Positions 1-7,966 of a DNA stretch of 64,000 nt are shown here, piece after piece. The stretch lies in the NCBI RefSeq assembly GCF_010974945.1, contig NZ_JAAIVB010000079.1, forward strand, positions 62,001-126,000, in the 5' to 3' direction. A model generated the notes under the pieces. That model had not been told where the DNA came from. It did not search any database and saw only the letters and a list, made by a program, of their open reading frames with translations. The DNA is from Noviherbaspirillum galbum. Lineage in GTDB: Bacteria > Pseudomonadota > Gammaproteobacteria > Burkholderiales > Burkholderiaceae_D. A program made the translations under genes and the position numbers. The stretch's first letter is position 1. Every line of letters begins with the position of its first letter.

Positions 1-690
1 CGGCTTCTCGCTGTAGCGCACCGGTTCCAGGCCATTTTCGCCGATCAGCCCCTCGCTGCTGACCTGCAGGACGTTGATCTTGAAGAACAGCGTCACGCTC
101 GCCTCGCCGTGGATGGCATAGCTGCCATCCCGGTTTTCCCAGCGGAATTCTCCCTTCCCGTGCCAGTTCTGGTTGTCGCGGGATGCCGTTACGTCGTATT
201 GCAATTCCGCGGGAGGCGGAGGAGCGAAGCGCAGGGACGGCCGGACTTCCGCTACGGGCGGTTTCGCCGCGTCTTCCGCCGCTGGCAGGCTGGTCATGGC
301 GGCTGGCGCGGCTGGCAGGGCGTCGTCCGTCGGCTGTACAGGAGTGGATTCCACCGCCGGCGGAAGCGCCGGGGCATCTGCCTCGGCCAGGGCCGGCGCG
401 GGTGGAGGTGGAGGCGAAGGCGGTTCGGATTTCGCCGGCGCGGGGTGCCGCCTGGCCGGCCGGGGCTTCGTCGGAGGCGCGGCGGGAGCGGGCGGCGGCT
501 CGGCGGGCCGCGGGATATCGATCATCACCAGCGGCGCTTCCGCCGGCGGCCGCGCCGGCTCCGCTGGACCCAGGTTCAGCCAGGAGAAGGCCACCGCATG
601 CAGCAAGGCGATCGCCGCGGTCACGACGAGCGCGCGCAACCTGCGCCCTCGTGGCGGATCATCGAATTCGGGCTGGCGGAATGGCGGCAT
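1..690 (-). CDS. DUF3108 domain-containing protein (3' end cut by window edge)
   Basis: Reverse-strand reading frame open from an ATG at 690 to the window edge, giving 230 residues without the C-terminus. An Arg-rich N-terminus (residues about 13-17) precedes one hydrophobic segment (about 20-36), then about 120 residues very rich in Pro and Ala, then a folded part with a Tyr-Asp-Val strand and a 'GKGEF' stretch typical of DUF3108. The layout resembles a TonB-like anchored protein: a single membrane anchor, a stiff periplasmic linker and a periplasmic domain. DUF3108 proteins have no established biochemical role. The gene is divergent from the PhaM-like gene, with 270 bp between starts. Start choice rests on the first ATG before the basic/hydrophobic N-terminus. 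Confidence 0.7.
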   Translation of the reverse strand, partial: MPPFRQPEFDDPPRGRRLRALVVTAAIALLHAVAFSWLNLGPAEPARPPAEAPLVMIDIPRPAEPPPAPAAPPTKPRPARRHPAPAKSEPPSPPPPPAPALAEADAPALPPAVESTPVQPTDDALPAAPAAMTSLPAAEDAAKPPVAEVRPSLRFAPPPPAELQYDVTASRDNQNWHGKGEFRWENRDGSYAIHGEASVTLFFKINVLQVSSEGLIGENGLEPVRYSEKP

Positions 691-960
691 GGGAGCTAGT
701 GTATCAATGCTGGGGAACGGCGTTCCGTATCAGCGGGGGGTTCAGGACGGGAGAACGCAGGCGGCACGGCCGGCGGGGACAGGGCCGGGCAGGGCGCGCC
801 GGCTTCTTTGTTACAGAATGTGCCGGCTTGCACCGGCGGCGGGCCGGCGTCCGGATTCCCACACAATCCCGCGAGGAACCTTTATCATTTTGTTCACTCA
901 GCCGAAGAGGGCATCCCCGTTTCCGCTCTTCCACTCATTCCAACGCATTGGAGGTCTACC

Positions 961-1920
961 ATGATCAAGCCCAACATTCCCAGCCTTCCTGGCATGGGCG
1001 CAATGACGGATACGCTCGAGTTCGTCAAGAACCTGTGGGGCGGGATGGGCATTCCCGGCATGAATATTCCCGGCATGAGCGGCGGCATGGGCATTCCCGG
1101 CCTCGGCGCCAGCGGCATGAACATTCCTGGCATGGTGATGCCAACCCTGTCGGTGGAAGAAATCAACAAGAAGATATCCGACCTGAAGGCCGTCGAGTCC
1201 TGGCTCGCCCTCAACCAGAACATGCTGCGCGCCACCATACAGGCGCTGGAAGTGCAGGCAGCGACCATCACCACCCTCAAGACCATGGGTGAATCGTTCA
1301 CGGCCACCATGAAGGGCGGCAAGGATGCCATGGCAGGCATGGCGAGGGCGGCCGGCGCAAATGGCGCCAATGGACACCAGGCGGCCCGCCCCGCCGGCAC
1401 TGGAGGCAATACCGGAAATAGCGGCAACGCCACCGCAAACGGAAATGGCAACGGCCTCGGCGCGGCGAGCAATGGGGCGCATGCCGCACATGGCGCACCC
1501 GATGCGGACGACATGGACGATGAGGACGAGGATGAAGCGGCCGATGCCGGACACGCCTCCGCGGACGCTTCCAGTCCTGCCGCCAAGTCTGCCTCCCGGT
1601 CTGCCGGCAAGGCGCAACCGACCAGCGAAGACCGCCAGGATGCCGCCAGCCTGACCGCGCCGCTGGTGAATGCCGCGGCCTGGTGGAACATGCTGCAGGA
1701 TCAATTCAAGCAGGCGGTCACCTCCGCCATGCCGGCGGAAGCGGGAAAGGACAAGGCGGGAGGCAAGACGGCGGGCAAGTCAGACGGCAAGCCCGCCGGC
1801 AAGGCCGCCGCATCGAAGACTGCATCGAAGACCTCGTCGAAATCCGCCGGCGCCAAGAGCGCCGGGTCGGGAAGCAAGGCGGGCGGCGGCGCGACCACGC
1901 GGCGCAAGACGACCAAGTAA
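961..1920 (+). CDS. phaM: PhaM-like polyhydroxyalkanoate granule-associated protein
   Basis: A 319-residue protein preceded by a good ribosome-binding site (GGAGG, 8 bp before the ATG). Residues about 20-60 hold a run of near-repeats of the type M-G/N-I-P-G-M/L. Residues about 60-120 (VEEINKKISDLKAVESWL, NMLRATIQALEVQ) match the PhaM/PHA-granule domain. An acidic patch DDMDDEDEDE lies near residue 185, and the last 80 residues are Lys/Ala/Ser-rich and histone H1-like. In Ralstonia/Cupriavidus, PhaM activates PHA synthase PhaC and ties granules to the nucleoid through its basic tail; the same role is inferred. No pha synthesis gene is next to it. It converges on the MFS gene, leaving 8 bp between stop codons. 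An upstream in-frame start exists but lacks a ribosome-binding site. Confidence 0.8.
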   Translation: MIKPNIPSLPGMGAMTDTLEFVKNLWGGMGIPGMNIPGMSGGMGIPGLGASGMNIPGMVMPTLSVEEINKKISDLKAVESWLALNQNMLRATIQALEVQAATITTLKTMGESFTATMKGGKDAMAGMARAAGANGANGHQAARPAGTGGNTGNSGNATANGNGNGLGAASNGAHAAHGAPDADDMDDEDEDEAADAGHASADASSPAAKSASRSAGKAQPTSEDRQDAASLTAPLVNAAAWWNMLQDQFKQAVTSAMPAEAGKDKAGGKTAGKSDGKPAGKAAASKTASKTSSKSAGAKSAGSGSKAGGGATTRRKTTK

Positions 1921-1928
1921 GGGCCGCG

Positions 1929-3242
1929 TCAGTCGGCTTGCGGCGCGGCGGGTTTCGCGCCGGCGGCGGCGCCCTTGTGGAGATCGTTGCCGAGTCGAGC
2001 GCCGCGCAGGCGCGAGGCAAGCCAGACGGCGCCGAGGGCGCTCGCTGCGGCAAGGTAGCCGACCAGGTCGTAATGCAGGATCTGTCCGGACGGCGCGCGT
2101 GAAATGATCATGCCGGCCAACAGCGAAGCGAGGCCCGACGACATCATCTGCACCGACGACGTCAGGCTCATGAAGGTGCCGCGCACGTGCGGCTGTGCCG
2201 CGGCCGTGACCATCGCCATGCCCGGGATCATGCGCCCCGGCACCAGGACGAAGAACATCGTGGAGTTGATCAGCACCAGCCACCAGGGAATCGGCACCAG
2301 GTGCGTCGTGACCAGCAGCGGCAGCAGCGAGGCCAGCGCCACCATGCGGAACACGGGCAGCTTGCCATGGCGGTCCGCCAGGCGGCCGATCAGGCGCGAC
2401 GTGAAGAAGGTCGCCGCGCCGCCGCACAGGTAGATCACCGTGATGAATTGTTCGGACATGCCGACGTTGGTGGTGTAGTAGAGCGCCACGAAGGGAATCA
2501 CGGTGAAGCCGCCAAGCATCAGCAGGGCGACGAAGGCATAGGCGATGAGATGGTCAGGCTCGCGCGCCACCGCGATGATCTGCCGCAGCACGCCGCCACC
2601 CGCGCGCCGCTCGAGGTGGGAGGTCAGGCTGGGAAGCAGGCGGTAGCCGATGGCGAAGAATCCCGCGCTCAGCAGCACGATGAAGAAGAACGGCGCGCGC
2701 CAGCCCAGGCTGCCGGTATGGTTGGCGAGGAACAGGCCGGCCGGCACGCCGGCCACCGTGGACAGCGAAAACGCGGCCATCACGGTTCCCATTGCCTGGC
2801 CGCGGCGCTCGAAGGGAATCACGTCGGCCACCATGGTCTGCACCAGCGCGCCGAGCACGCCGCCGAAGGCGCCCGCCATCGCGCGCGCCGCAAGCAGGGT
2901 GGCATAGCCTTGCGCCAGGCCGCAGCAGAGCGTCGCGGCCATGAACAGGCCATACAGCGTGAGCATCAGCTTGCGGCGGTCGAAACGGTCGACGTAGGTT
3001 GCCGCCAGCAGGCCGGACGCTGCCGCGGTGAAGGTGTAGGAGGACAGCAGCAGGCCGAACTGGTGGGTGTCGATCTGCATCGCCCGGATCAGCTGCGGTC
3101 CGAGCGGCATCATGATCATGAAGTCCAGTATGTGGGTGAACTGGATGCCCGCCAGCGAAAGCAGGAAGAATCGTTCGTTCGCGGGCACGCTGAGGTCGAG
3201 TCGTCGGTTCACGGTCGCTGTCGTCGGATGGGCAATCGACAA
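1929..3242 (-). CDS. MFS transporter
   Basis: A 437-residue major facilitator superfamily protein with about 12 hydrophobic helices. The loop 2-3 region reads 'DRFDRRKLM', a variant of the MFS signature, and the first half is the drug:H+ antiporter/sugar-efflux type ('RAMAGAFGGVLGAL', 'GVPAGLFLA'). The substrate cannot be read from the sequence. It lies 72 bp downstream of the cyclopropane-synthase-like gene on the same strand, so it may be the last gene of that operon. The first codon is TTG at 3242; an in-frame GTG at 3212 is an alternative, and neither has a convincing ribosome-binding site. Confidence 0.8.
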   Translation of the reverse strand: MSIAHPTTATVNRRLDLSVPANERFFLLSLAGIQFTHILDFMIMMPLGPQLIRAMQIDTHQFGLLLSSYTFTAAASGLLAATYVDRFDRRKLMLTLYGLFMAATLCCGLAQGYATLLAARAMAGAFGGVLGALVQTMVADVIPFERRGQAMGTVMAAFSLSTVAGVPAGLFLANHTGSLGWRAPFFFIVLLSAGFFAIGYRLLPSLTSHLERRAGGGVLRQIIAVAREPDHLIAYAFVALLMLGGFTVIPFVALYYTTNVGMSEQFITVIYLCGGAATFFTSRLIGRLADRHGKLPVFRMVALASLLPLLVTTHLVPIPWWLVLINSTMFFVLVPGRMIPGMAMVTAAAQPHVRGTFMSLTSSVQMMSSGLASLLAGMIISRAPSGQILHYDLVGYLAAASALGAVWLASRLRGARLGNDLHKGAAAGAKPAAPQAD

Positions 3243-3314
3243 GGATAGCAGCGAACCGCGCGAAGCGGGGCACCGCCGGCAACGATGGACTGTCGGGCTT
3301 TTGTCAGTTTTTCA

Positions 3315-4568
3315 TCAGGCTTTTTCGAGCGTGAAATGCATCACGTCGATGCTGCCGGCGCGGAAACCCGCTTCGCAATACGCCAGGTAGAAATCCCAGG
3401 TGCGGCAGAAGCGCTGGTCCAGGCCCAGCGCGTTGACCGCCTTGCGCTGCGCGTTGAAGGCGGCGCGCCAGTGCGCCAGCGTCGTCGCGTAATCCTGGCC
3501 GAAGGCGAAGGAATCCACCAGGGCAAGGCCATGCCGCCCGGCATGCGCCTTGAATGCCGACGGCGACGGCAGCATGCCGCCCGGGAAGATGTATTGCTGG
3601 ATGAAGTCGCTGCCGCGGCGATAGCGTTCGAACAAGGCGTCGTCGATGACGATGCTCTGGATGCATGCGCGGCCGCCGGCCTTGAGGCAGCGCGCGATGC
3701 AGGCAAAGTAATCGTTCCAGTATTCCTCGCCGACCGCCTCGAACATCTCGATCGACGCGATCGCGTCGAAGCGGCCATCGACGTCGCGGTAATCCTGCAG
3801 CATCAACCCCACCTGGTGGGCCATGCCCTCGCGCTCCATCCGCGAACGCGCGTAGGCAAGCTGCTCGGTGGACAAGGTCAGGCCGGTGACCCGGGCATGG
3901 GTCTCGCGCGCCGCGGCTTCCGCGAAGCCACCCCAGCCGCAGCCGATTTCAAGCACATGGTCCTGCGGCCGCAGGCGAAGCTGGTCCAGGACGCGGCGGT
4001 ACTTCGCGGACTGCGCCTGTTCCAGCGTCTCTCCGCCCACTGCATAGAGGGCGCTCGAATACGTCATGCCGGCATCCAGCCAGAGCCGGTAGAAGGCATT
4101 GCCGATGTCGTAGTGCGCATGGATGTTCTTGCGGCTGCCTGCCTTGCTGTTGCGGTTCAGGAGGTGCCGCAAGCGGTACGCCAGCCCGCCCCACCAGCTT
4201 CCATAGATCAGCTTCTCCAGCGCCGCGCGGTTGCGTGTCAGGAGCTCGAGCAGGCCCGGCAGGTTGTCGCTGTCCCAATGGCCGGCGATAAAGCTTTCCG
4301 CGAATCCGATGTCGCCGGCGCGCAGCGTGGCGCCGAGCATGCGCCAGTCGCGGATCGCCAGCGTGGCGCGCTGCGGTCCGGTGCCGAGCATCGCGCAGGA
4401 TCCGTCCGGCAGCTGCACGCGCAGTGACCCGCCCTGCAGCTGGCGCAGCGCCGAAGCCGCCGCCGTCCAGGCGTAGGGGGTACGCGTGGCGGCCTTGGTC
4501 GCCGGGTTCGCGGATGCCGCCATGCCGGGCAGGTCCAGCGGCGAAGAATTGGTGAAGTCGGTATTCAT
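3315..4568 (-). CDS. Cyclopropane-fatty-acyl-phospholipid synthase family methyltransferase
   Basis: 417 residues, the usual length for this SAM-dependent family, which methylates the double bond of unsaturated acyl chains in membrane phospholipids. The SAM-binding motif EIGCGWGG is near residue 206, preceded by the family block around 'HYDIGNAFY' and 'MTYSSALY', and followed by 'QSIVIDD' and 'IFPGGMLPS'. The first 40 residues are an Ala/Thr-rich extension. Its ATG overlaps the stop of the DUF1365 gene (ATGA), so the two are translationally coupled. The neighbouring FAD oxidoreductase raises an alternative: the methyltransferase of furan-fatty-acid synthesis (UfaM type), which belongs to the same superfamily. 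Sequence reading alone does not separate these. Confidence 0.88.
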   Translation of the reverse strand: MNTDFTNSSPLDLPGMAASANPATKAATRTPYAWTAAASALRQLQGGSLRVQLPDGSCAMLGTGPQRATLAIRDWRMLGATLRAGDIGFAESFIAGHWDSDNLPGLLELLTRNRAALEKLIYGSWWGGLAYRLRHLLNRNSKAGSRKNIHAHYDIGNAFYRLWLDAGMTYSSALYAVGGETLEQAQSAKYRRVLDQLRLRPQDHVLEIGCGWGGFAEAAARETHARVTGLTLSTEQLAYARSRMEREGMAHQVGLMLQDYRDVDGRFDAIASIEMFEAVGEEYWNDYFACIARCLKAGGRACIQSIVIDDALFERYRRGSDFIQQYIFPGGMLPSPSAFKAHAGRHGLALVDSFAFGQDYATTLAHWRAAFNAQRKAVNALGLDQRFCRTWDFYLAYCEAGFRAGSIDVMHFTLEKA

Positions 4569-5374
4569 CGGGTCAGCTCGCTTGCGGGAGGATGGGGTTT
4601 GCTGAAGAACGGCACGCGCTTGAGCCAGAGGCGCAGCGCCTGCCAGTGAATGCGGAAGACCACGCCGAAGCTCATCAGCGGGTAAGAGAAGAAAGCCTTG
4701 AGCGCCAGCGCGTCGTTCAGGGGGTAGGCGGTGCCGGCCAGGCTGGTATGCATGAGCGGAACGTCGGCCGCCGCCGCTTCCTTGGCGTCGTGGTAATCGA
4801 TCTGCGCCGTGACCTGTTCCACCAGCGACCACGGCGTGCTGTCCATCAGCCTGACCGTCCGCGCGAAGCGGAAGCGGTAATGACCTTGTACCTGGCAGAA
4901 GGGCGACACGTGGAATGTCTTGGCTGCCTCGAGCCGTTCGCCCCAGGCCAGCTCGCCGCCGTTTTCCAGCAGGTAGCAGTGGCGCTCGCCGAAGGTGTTG
5001 TTGACCTCGCACAGGATAGCGCGCAGGGCGCCGTCGGCGCGGTGGCAGAACCAGAAGGAGACCGGGTTAAAGACGTAGCCCAGCACCCGCGGGAAGGTTT
5101 GCAGCCAGATCTCGCCCTCGGCATCACCGATGCCCGCGTCGCGCAGCAAGCCATCGATCCATGGCACCAGCGGCTGCCGGCCGTCGCCGTGGTCGGCTTC
5201 ATGGAAGCTCAGCAGGTTGAAGCGGTTCCATGAGAAGTAGCGGCCCGATGCCGGCTGCCTGGACATGGCGCGCAGCGGAAGCCGCAGGAAATACACGCCG
5301 TAGCCGAAGCCATGGCGGGCGGGGCGGAGGCGCAGGTGATGGACCCGGCCGAAGCATAGTTGCGCGCGTTCCAT
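4565..5374 (-). CDS. DUF1365 domain-containing protein
   Basis: 269 residues beginning MERAQLCFGRVHHLRLRPARHGFGY, the typical DUF1365 N-terminus with its conserved R-H..F-Y pattern. 'NPVSFWFCHRADG' and 'EVNNTFGERHCYLL' are also family blocks. No enzyme activity is established for DUF1365. The family is widely found between an FAD-dependent oxidoreductase and a cyclopropane-synthase-like methyltransferase, exactly as here, so a part in acyl-chain modification is inferred. It starts 6 bp after the FAD gene stop and overlaps the next gene by 4 bp, which makes the three genes one operon. Confidence 0.85.
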   Translation of the reverse strand: MERAQLCFGRVHHLRLRPARHGFGYGVYFLRLPLRAMSRQPASGRYFSWNRFNLLSFHEADHGDGRQPLVPWIDGLLRDAGIGDAEGEIWLQTFPRVLGYVFNPVSFWFCHRADGALRAILCEVNNTFGERHCYLLENGGELAWGERLEAAKTFHVSPFCQVQGHYRFRFARTVRLMDSTPWSLVEQVTAQIDYHDAKEAAAADVPLMHTSLAGTAYPLNDALALKAFFSYPLMSFGVVFRIHWQALRLWLKRVPFFSKPHPPASELTR

Positions 5375-5380
5375 GGCGGC

Positions 5381-6703
5381 TCAGGCGGGCAGCCGGGCGC
5401 CCGTCTCCTGCGGCATCTTCATGATGGCGCTGGCGACCGCCATGCCCGAGCGCAGGCCGTCCTCGTGGAAGCCGTAGCCGGTCCACGCGCCCGCGAACCA
5501 GGTATTGCGCCGGCCTTGCACCTCGCCCAGCCGCGCCTGGGCCGCCACCGCGGCCGCATCGAATACCGGGTGCGCATAGTCGAAGGAAGCGAAGGTCTTG
5601 GCCGGATCGGGTTCGGACACCGGGTTCAGCGACACGATGACCGGCTCCCGGAAGGGCAGCGGCTGCAGCTTGTTGATGAGGTAGTGCACGCACACCCGCG
5701 ACGCGCTGCCATGCATGTCGTCGTTGCTGCGCGCGCCTTCGTAGTTCCAGGCCGACCAGATTTGCTTGTCGCGCGGCAGGCAGCTTGCGTCGGCATGCAG
5801 CACCGCGCGGTTCGGCTGGTATCTGACCGCGCCGAGGATGTCGCATTCCGCGCGGTCGGCATCGCGCAGCAGCCTGAGCGACTGGTCGCTGTGCGTGGCG
5901 AGCACCACCTGGTCGAAGCGCTGGCGCCCCTGCAGGGTGTCGACCCAGACCGATTCGCCGCGGCCTTCCTCGCCCGGATCGCGGCGAATCGAGACGACCG
6001 GCGTGCGCAGGTATTTGTGCGCGATGAAGGGCAGGAGCTTCTCCACGTAACGTCGCGCGCCGCCGGTCACGGTGTACCACTGGGGGCGGTCGTTGACCTG
6101 CAGCAGGCCGTGGTTGTGGCAGAAACGCACGAAGGAGGCCAGCGGGAACGACAGCATGGTCTGCGTCGGGCAAGACCAGATGCATCCCGCCATGGGCAGC
6201 AGGTACCAGTCGCGGAAGGCATCGCCGTAGCGATGCGCCCGCAGGAAGTCGCCGAGCGCACCGGCCTGCGATTCCAGCCGGCCGGTGCGCATCAGCTCGC
6301 CGGTGTGCCGGTGGAAACGAAGGATGTCCCGCAGCATGCCGAGAAATGCCGGCCGGACGAGGTTGGCGCGCTGCGCGAACACGGTTGCCAGGCTGGTCCC
6401 GGCCCACTCCAGGATGCGCGATGCCGACAAGGGCATCTTTACCGAAAACGACATGTCGGTGGCGGTGGTATCGACGCCGAGGAGGTCGAGGAGGCGAACG
6501 AGGTTGGGGTAGGTGCGGTGGTTGAATACCAGGAAACCGGTGTCGACGCCATGCGTGACGCCGCCCATCGATACATCCACGGTATGGGTGTGTCCGCCGA
6601 AGTAGTTGTTGGCTTCGAAGAGGCTGACTTCGTGGCCGGCCAGCGACAATTGATAGGCGCAGGACAGTCCTGAAATCCCAGAGCCGATAACCGCAATCTT
6701 CAT
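5381..6703 (-). CDS. FAD-dependent oxidoreductase (amine-oxidase-like, COG2907 type)
   Basis: 440 residues with an N-terminal dinucleotide-binding fold: GSGISGLSCAY at about residue 7, then the acidic 'LFEANNYFGGHTHT'. The C-terminus carries the FAD-closing block 'WFAGAWTGYGFHEDGLRSG'. A clear ribosome-binding site (AAGGGGA) precedes the ATG. It is the first gene of a leftward operon with the DUF1365 and cyclopropane-synthase-like genes. In Rhodobacter, FAD enzymes near such methyltransferases desaturate or oxidise methylated fatty acids on the way to furan fatty acids, which quench singlet oxygen. That role is a plausible inference here. It is transcribed from the promoter at 6911-6939 with a leader of about 200 nt. 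Confidence 0.87.
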   Translation of the reverse strand: MKIAVIGSGISGLSCAYQLSLAGHEVSLFEANNYFGGHTHTVDVSMGGVTHGVDTGFLVFNHRTYPNLVRLLDLLGVDTTATDMSFSVKMPLSASRILEWAGTSLATVFAQRANLVRPAFLGMLRDILRFHRHTGELMRTGRLESQAGALGDFLRAHRYGDAFRDWYLLPMAGCIWSCPTQTMLSFPLASFVRFCHNHGLLQVNDRPQWYTVTGGARRYVEKLLPFIAHKYLRTPVVSIRRDPGEEGRGESVWVDTLQGRQRFDQVVLATHSDQSLRLLRDADRAECDILGAVRYQPNRAVLHADASCLPRDKQIWSAWNYEGARSNDDMHGSASRVCVHYLINKLQPLPFREPVIVSLNPVSEPDPAKTFASFDYAHPVFDAAAVAAQARLGEVQGRRNTWFAGAWTGYGFHEDGLRSGMAVASAIMKMPQETGARLPA

Positions 6704-6883
6704 CGTTTTCCCCTTGGACGCCCGGCGGACGGGAGCGCCGGCGTCATTGGCCTCGTTATTGAACCTGCCGGTCGCAAGGCACGATCAGTGCGTCATCCCG
6801 CGGCCGGTCTTTGTTGTACGCGTGGGCCGCCACACTGGATTCATCCGGGAAAGCTTGGCGGCGCGCACGAAATTGACCACATG
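6704..6883 (-). other. Long 5' leader of the FAD/DUF1365/CFA operon
   Basis: The predicted transcription start lies near 6904, so about 200 nt of untranslated leader precede the FAD gene. I see no convincing ORF, riboswitch fold or terminator-type hairpin with a T-run in it. Together with the operators and promoters to its right it makes up the one gene-free stretch of more than 300 bp in the window (6704-7021). Confidence 0.4.
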
Positions 6884-6896
6884 TTGTCCAAGACAA
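6884..6896. promoter_or_regulatory. Operator-like site 1 (TTGTCCAAGACAA)
   Basis: A 13-bp near-palindrome lying just downstream of the predicted start point of the leftward lipid operon. Its exact reverse complement occurs at 6943-6955, centre-to-centre distance 59 bp. An exact inverted 13-mer pair in about 70 bp between a MerR-family gene and its divergent target is very unlikely by chance. It is inferred to be a binding site for the adjacent regulator. Confidence 0.65.
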
Positions 6897-6910
6897 AATA
6901 CGGTCGTTGA

Positions 6911-6939
6911 ATTATGGAAACGTAATTGAGTGCTGTCAA
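6911..6939 (-). promoter_or_regulatory. Sigma-70 promoter of the FAD/DUF1365/CFA operon
   Basis: Reverse-strand TTGACA (6939-6934), a 17-bp spacer, then CATAAT (6916-6911). The -35 is perfect and the -10 matches 5 of 6. Operator-like sites flank it: one upstream of the -35 and one at about +8 to +20. This suits repression by a multimeric regulator bound on both sides. Confidence 0.72.
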
Positions 6940-6942
6940 GGA

Positions 6943-6955
6943 TTGTCTTGGACAA
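6943..6955. promoter_or_regulatory. Operator-like site 2 (TTGTCTTGGACAA)
   Basis: Exact reverse complement of site 1. It lies just upstream of the -35 of the leftward operon promoter and overlaps the -35 of the rightward promoter of the regulator gene. A protein bound here could affect both transcription units and give autoregulation. Confidence 0.65.
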
Positions 6956-6971
6956 AAACCAGTCTTACAAT
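6943..6971 (+). promoter_or_regulatory. Candidate promoter of the MerR/B12 regulator gene
   Basis: TTGTCT (6943-6948), 17-bp spacer, TACAAT (6966-6971). The -10 matches 5 of 6 and the -35 is weak (3 of 6). The -35 is part of operator-like site 2. The regulator start codon lies 50 bp beyond the -10. Confidence 0.5.
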
Positions 6972-7021
6972 CCGGGGGTAAATAAAAATTTTTGCCGGAC
7001 ACGTTTTACGGACGAACTGTT

Positions 7022-7966
7022 ATGGAAACTACTTTGAGCATTGGCGCGGTCGAACGCGACACCGGTTTGTCCAAGGACACCCTGCGTGTCTGGGAGCGGC
7101 GCTACGGCTTCCCGAAGCCGATGCGCGATGCCCTCGGCGAACGCGTCTACCCGCTGTCCCAGGTGGAGCGGCTGCGCGTGATCAAGCGACTGCTGGACCA
7201 GGGGCATCGCCCGGGCCGGGTGATGGCCTGCAGCGAGGAAGAATTGGCGGCCCTCGCCGCCGGCGGAACGCGCAGGGCCGGGCCTGACCGCGAGGCGGCG
7301 CCCGCGGAAGGGGAAAGGGCGGATCTGCTGCAGTTCATCTCGCTGTGCAAGGAATGCCGCTTCGAGGAACTGCGCCGGCAGCTTTCCCAGGAACTGCTGC
7401 GCATCGGCATGTACCGCTTCGTGGTCGATGTGATCGCGCCGCTGAATTCGATGGTGGGCCTGCGCTGGGCGAACGGTTCGTTCGCCGTCTTCGAGGAGCA
7501 CCTGTACACCGAGTCCGTGCAGATCGTGATGCGCAATGCGATCGCCGCCTTGCCCCAGCATCAGTTCGACCCGGCGGTGCGGCCGCGCCTGCTGCTGACC
7601 ACCTTTCCCAACGAGCAGCACGGCCTCGGCCTGCTGATGGCCGAAGCGATCTTCGCCCTGGAAGGCGCGCGCTGCATTTCGCTCGGCGTGCAGACGCCCA
7701 TCCTCGAAATCGTGCGGGCCGCCGAAGCGCAGGACATCGACGTGGTGGCGCTGTCGTTCTCCGCCGCGCTCAATCCGAACAGCGTGCTGGAGAGCTTGCG
7801 CGACCTGCGCGAGAAACTGCCGGCCCACCGCGAGATCTGGGTCGGCGGCGAGGCCGCGGTGCTGCGGCGCCGTCCGCCGCGCGACGTCAAGGTATTGGGG
7901 CTGGGAAATATCCGGGATGCGATTATTGACTGGAAGTTACGCCGGGCCGTCCCGGCGAGCGCATGA
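7022..7966 (+). CDS. MerR-family regulator with cobalamin-binding domain (CarH/LitR-like light sensor)
   Basis: 314 residues. A MerR winged helix occupies about 1-70 (SIGAVERDTGLSKDTLRVWERRYGF). A helical-bundle domain at about 100-180 contains W149-x9-E159-H160, the Wx9EH signature of adenosylcobalamin photoreceptors. A Rossmann-like B12 domain contains E198-x-H200-xx-G203, the lower-ligand motif. CarH proteins bind DNA as AdoCbl tetramers in the dark and release it when light breaks the Co-C bond. The residue after W149 is Ala, whereas T. thermophilus CarH has its light-state ligand His there. It is divergent from the lipid-modification operon, with paired operators between. The start is the ATG before the HTH; an upstream TTG at 6992 is possible. 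Family call is firm; light sensing is inference. Confidence 0.87.
   Translation: METTLSIGAVERDTGLSKDTLRVWERRYGFPKPMRDALGERVYPLSQVERLRVIKRLLDQGHRPGRVMACSEEELAALAAGGTRRAGPDREAAPAEGERADLLQFISLCKECRFEELRRQLSQELLRIGMYRFVVDVIAPLNSMVGLRWANGSFAVFEEHLYTESVQIVMRNAIAALPQHQFDPAVRPRLLLTTFPNEQHGLGLLMAEAIFALEGARCISLGVQTPILEIVRAAEAQDIDVVALSFSAALNPNSVLESLRDLREKLPAHREIWVGGEAAVLRRRPPRDVKVLGLGNIRDAIIDWKLRRAVPASA

Noticed and set aside
691-960. Small reverse ORF (704-934) and possible promoters between the DUF3108 and PhaM-like genes
   Set aside because: The ORF has no start signal and no recognisable domain; no -35/-10 pair with proper spacing could be supported.
894-1704. Two reverse ORFs opposite the PhaM-like gene
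   Set aside because: No ribosome-binding site, no family resemblance, and the forward frame matches PhaM with a good start.
7061-7080. Third operator-like match (TTGTCCAAGGACA) inside the MerR gene
   Set aside because: It encodes the conserved L-S-K-D-T part of the HTH, so protein constraint explains it; no symmetry partner nearby.
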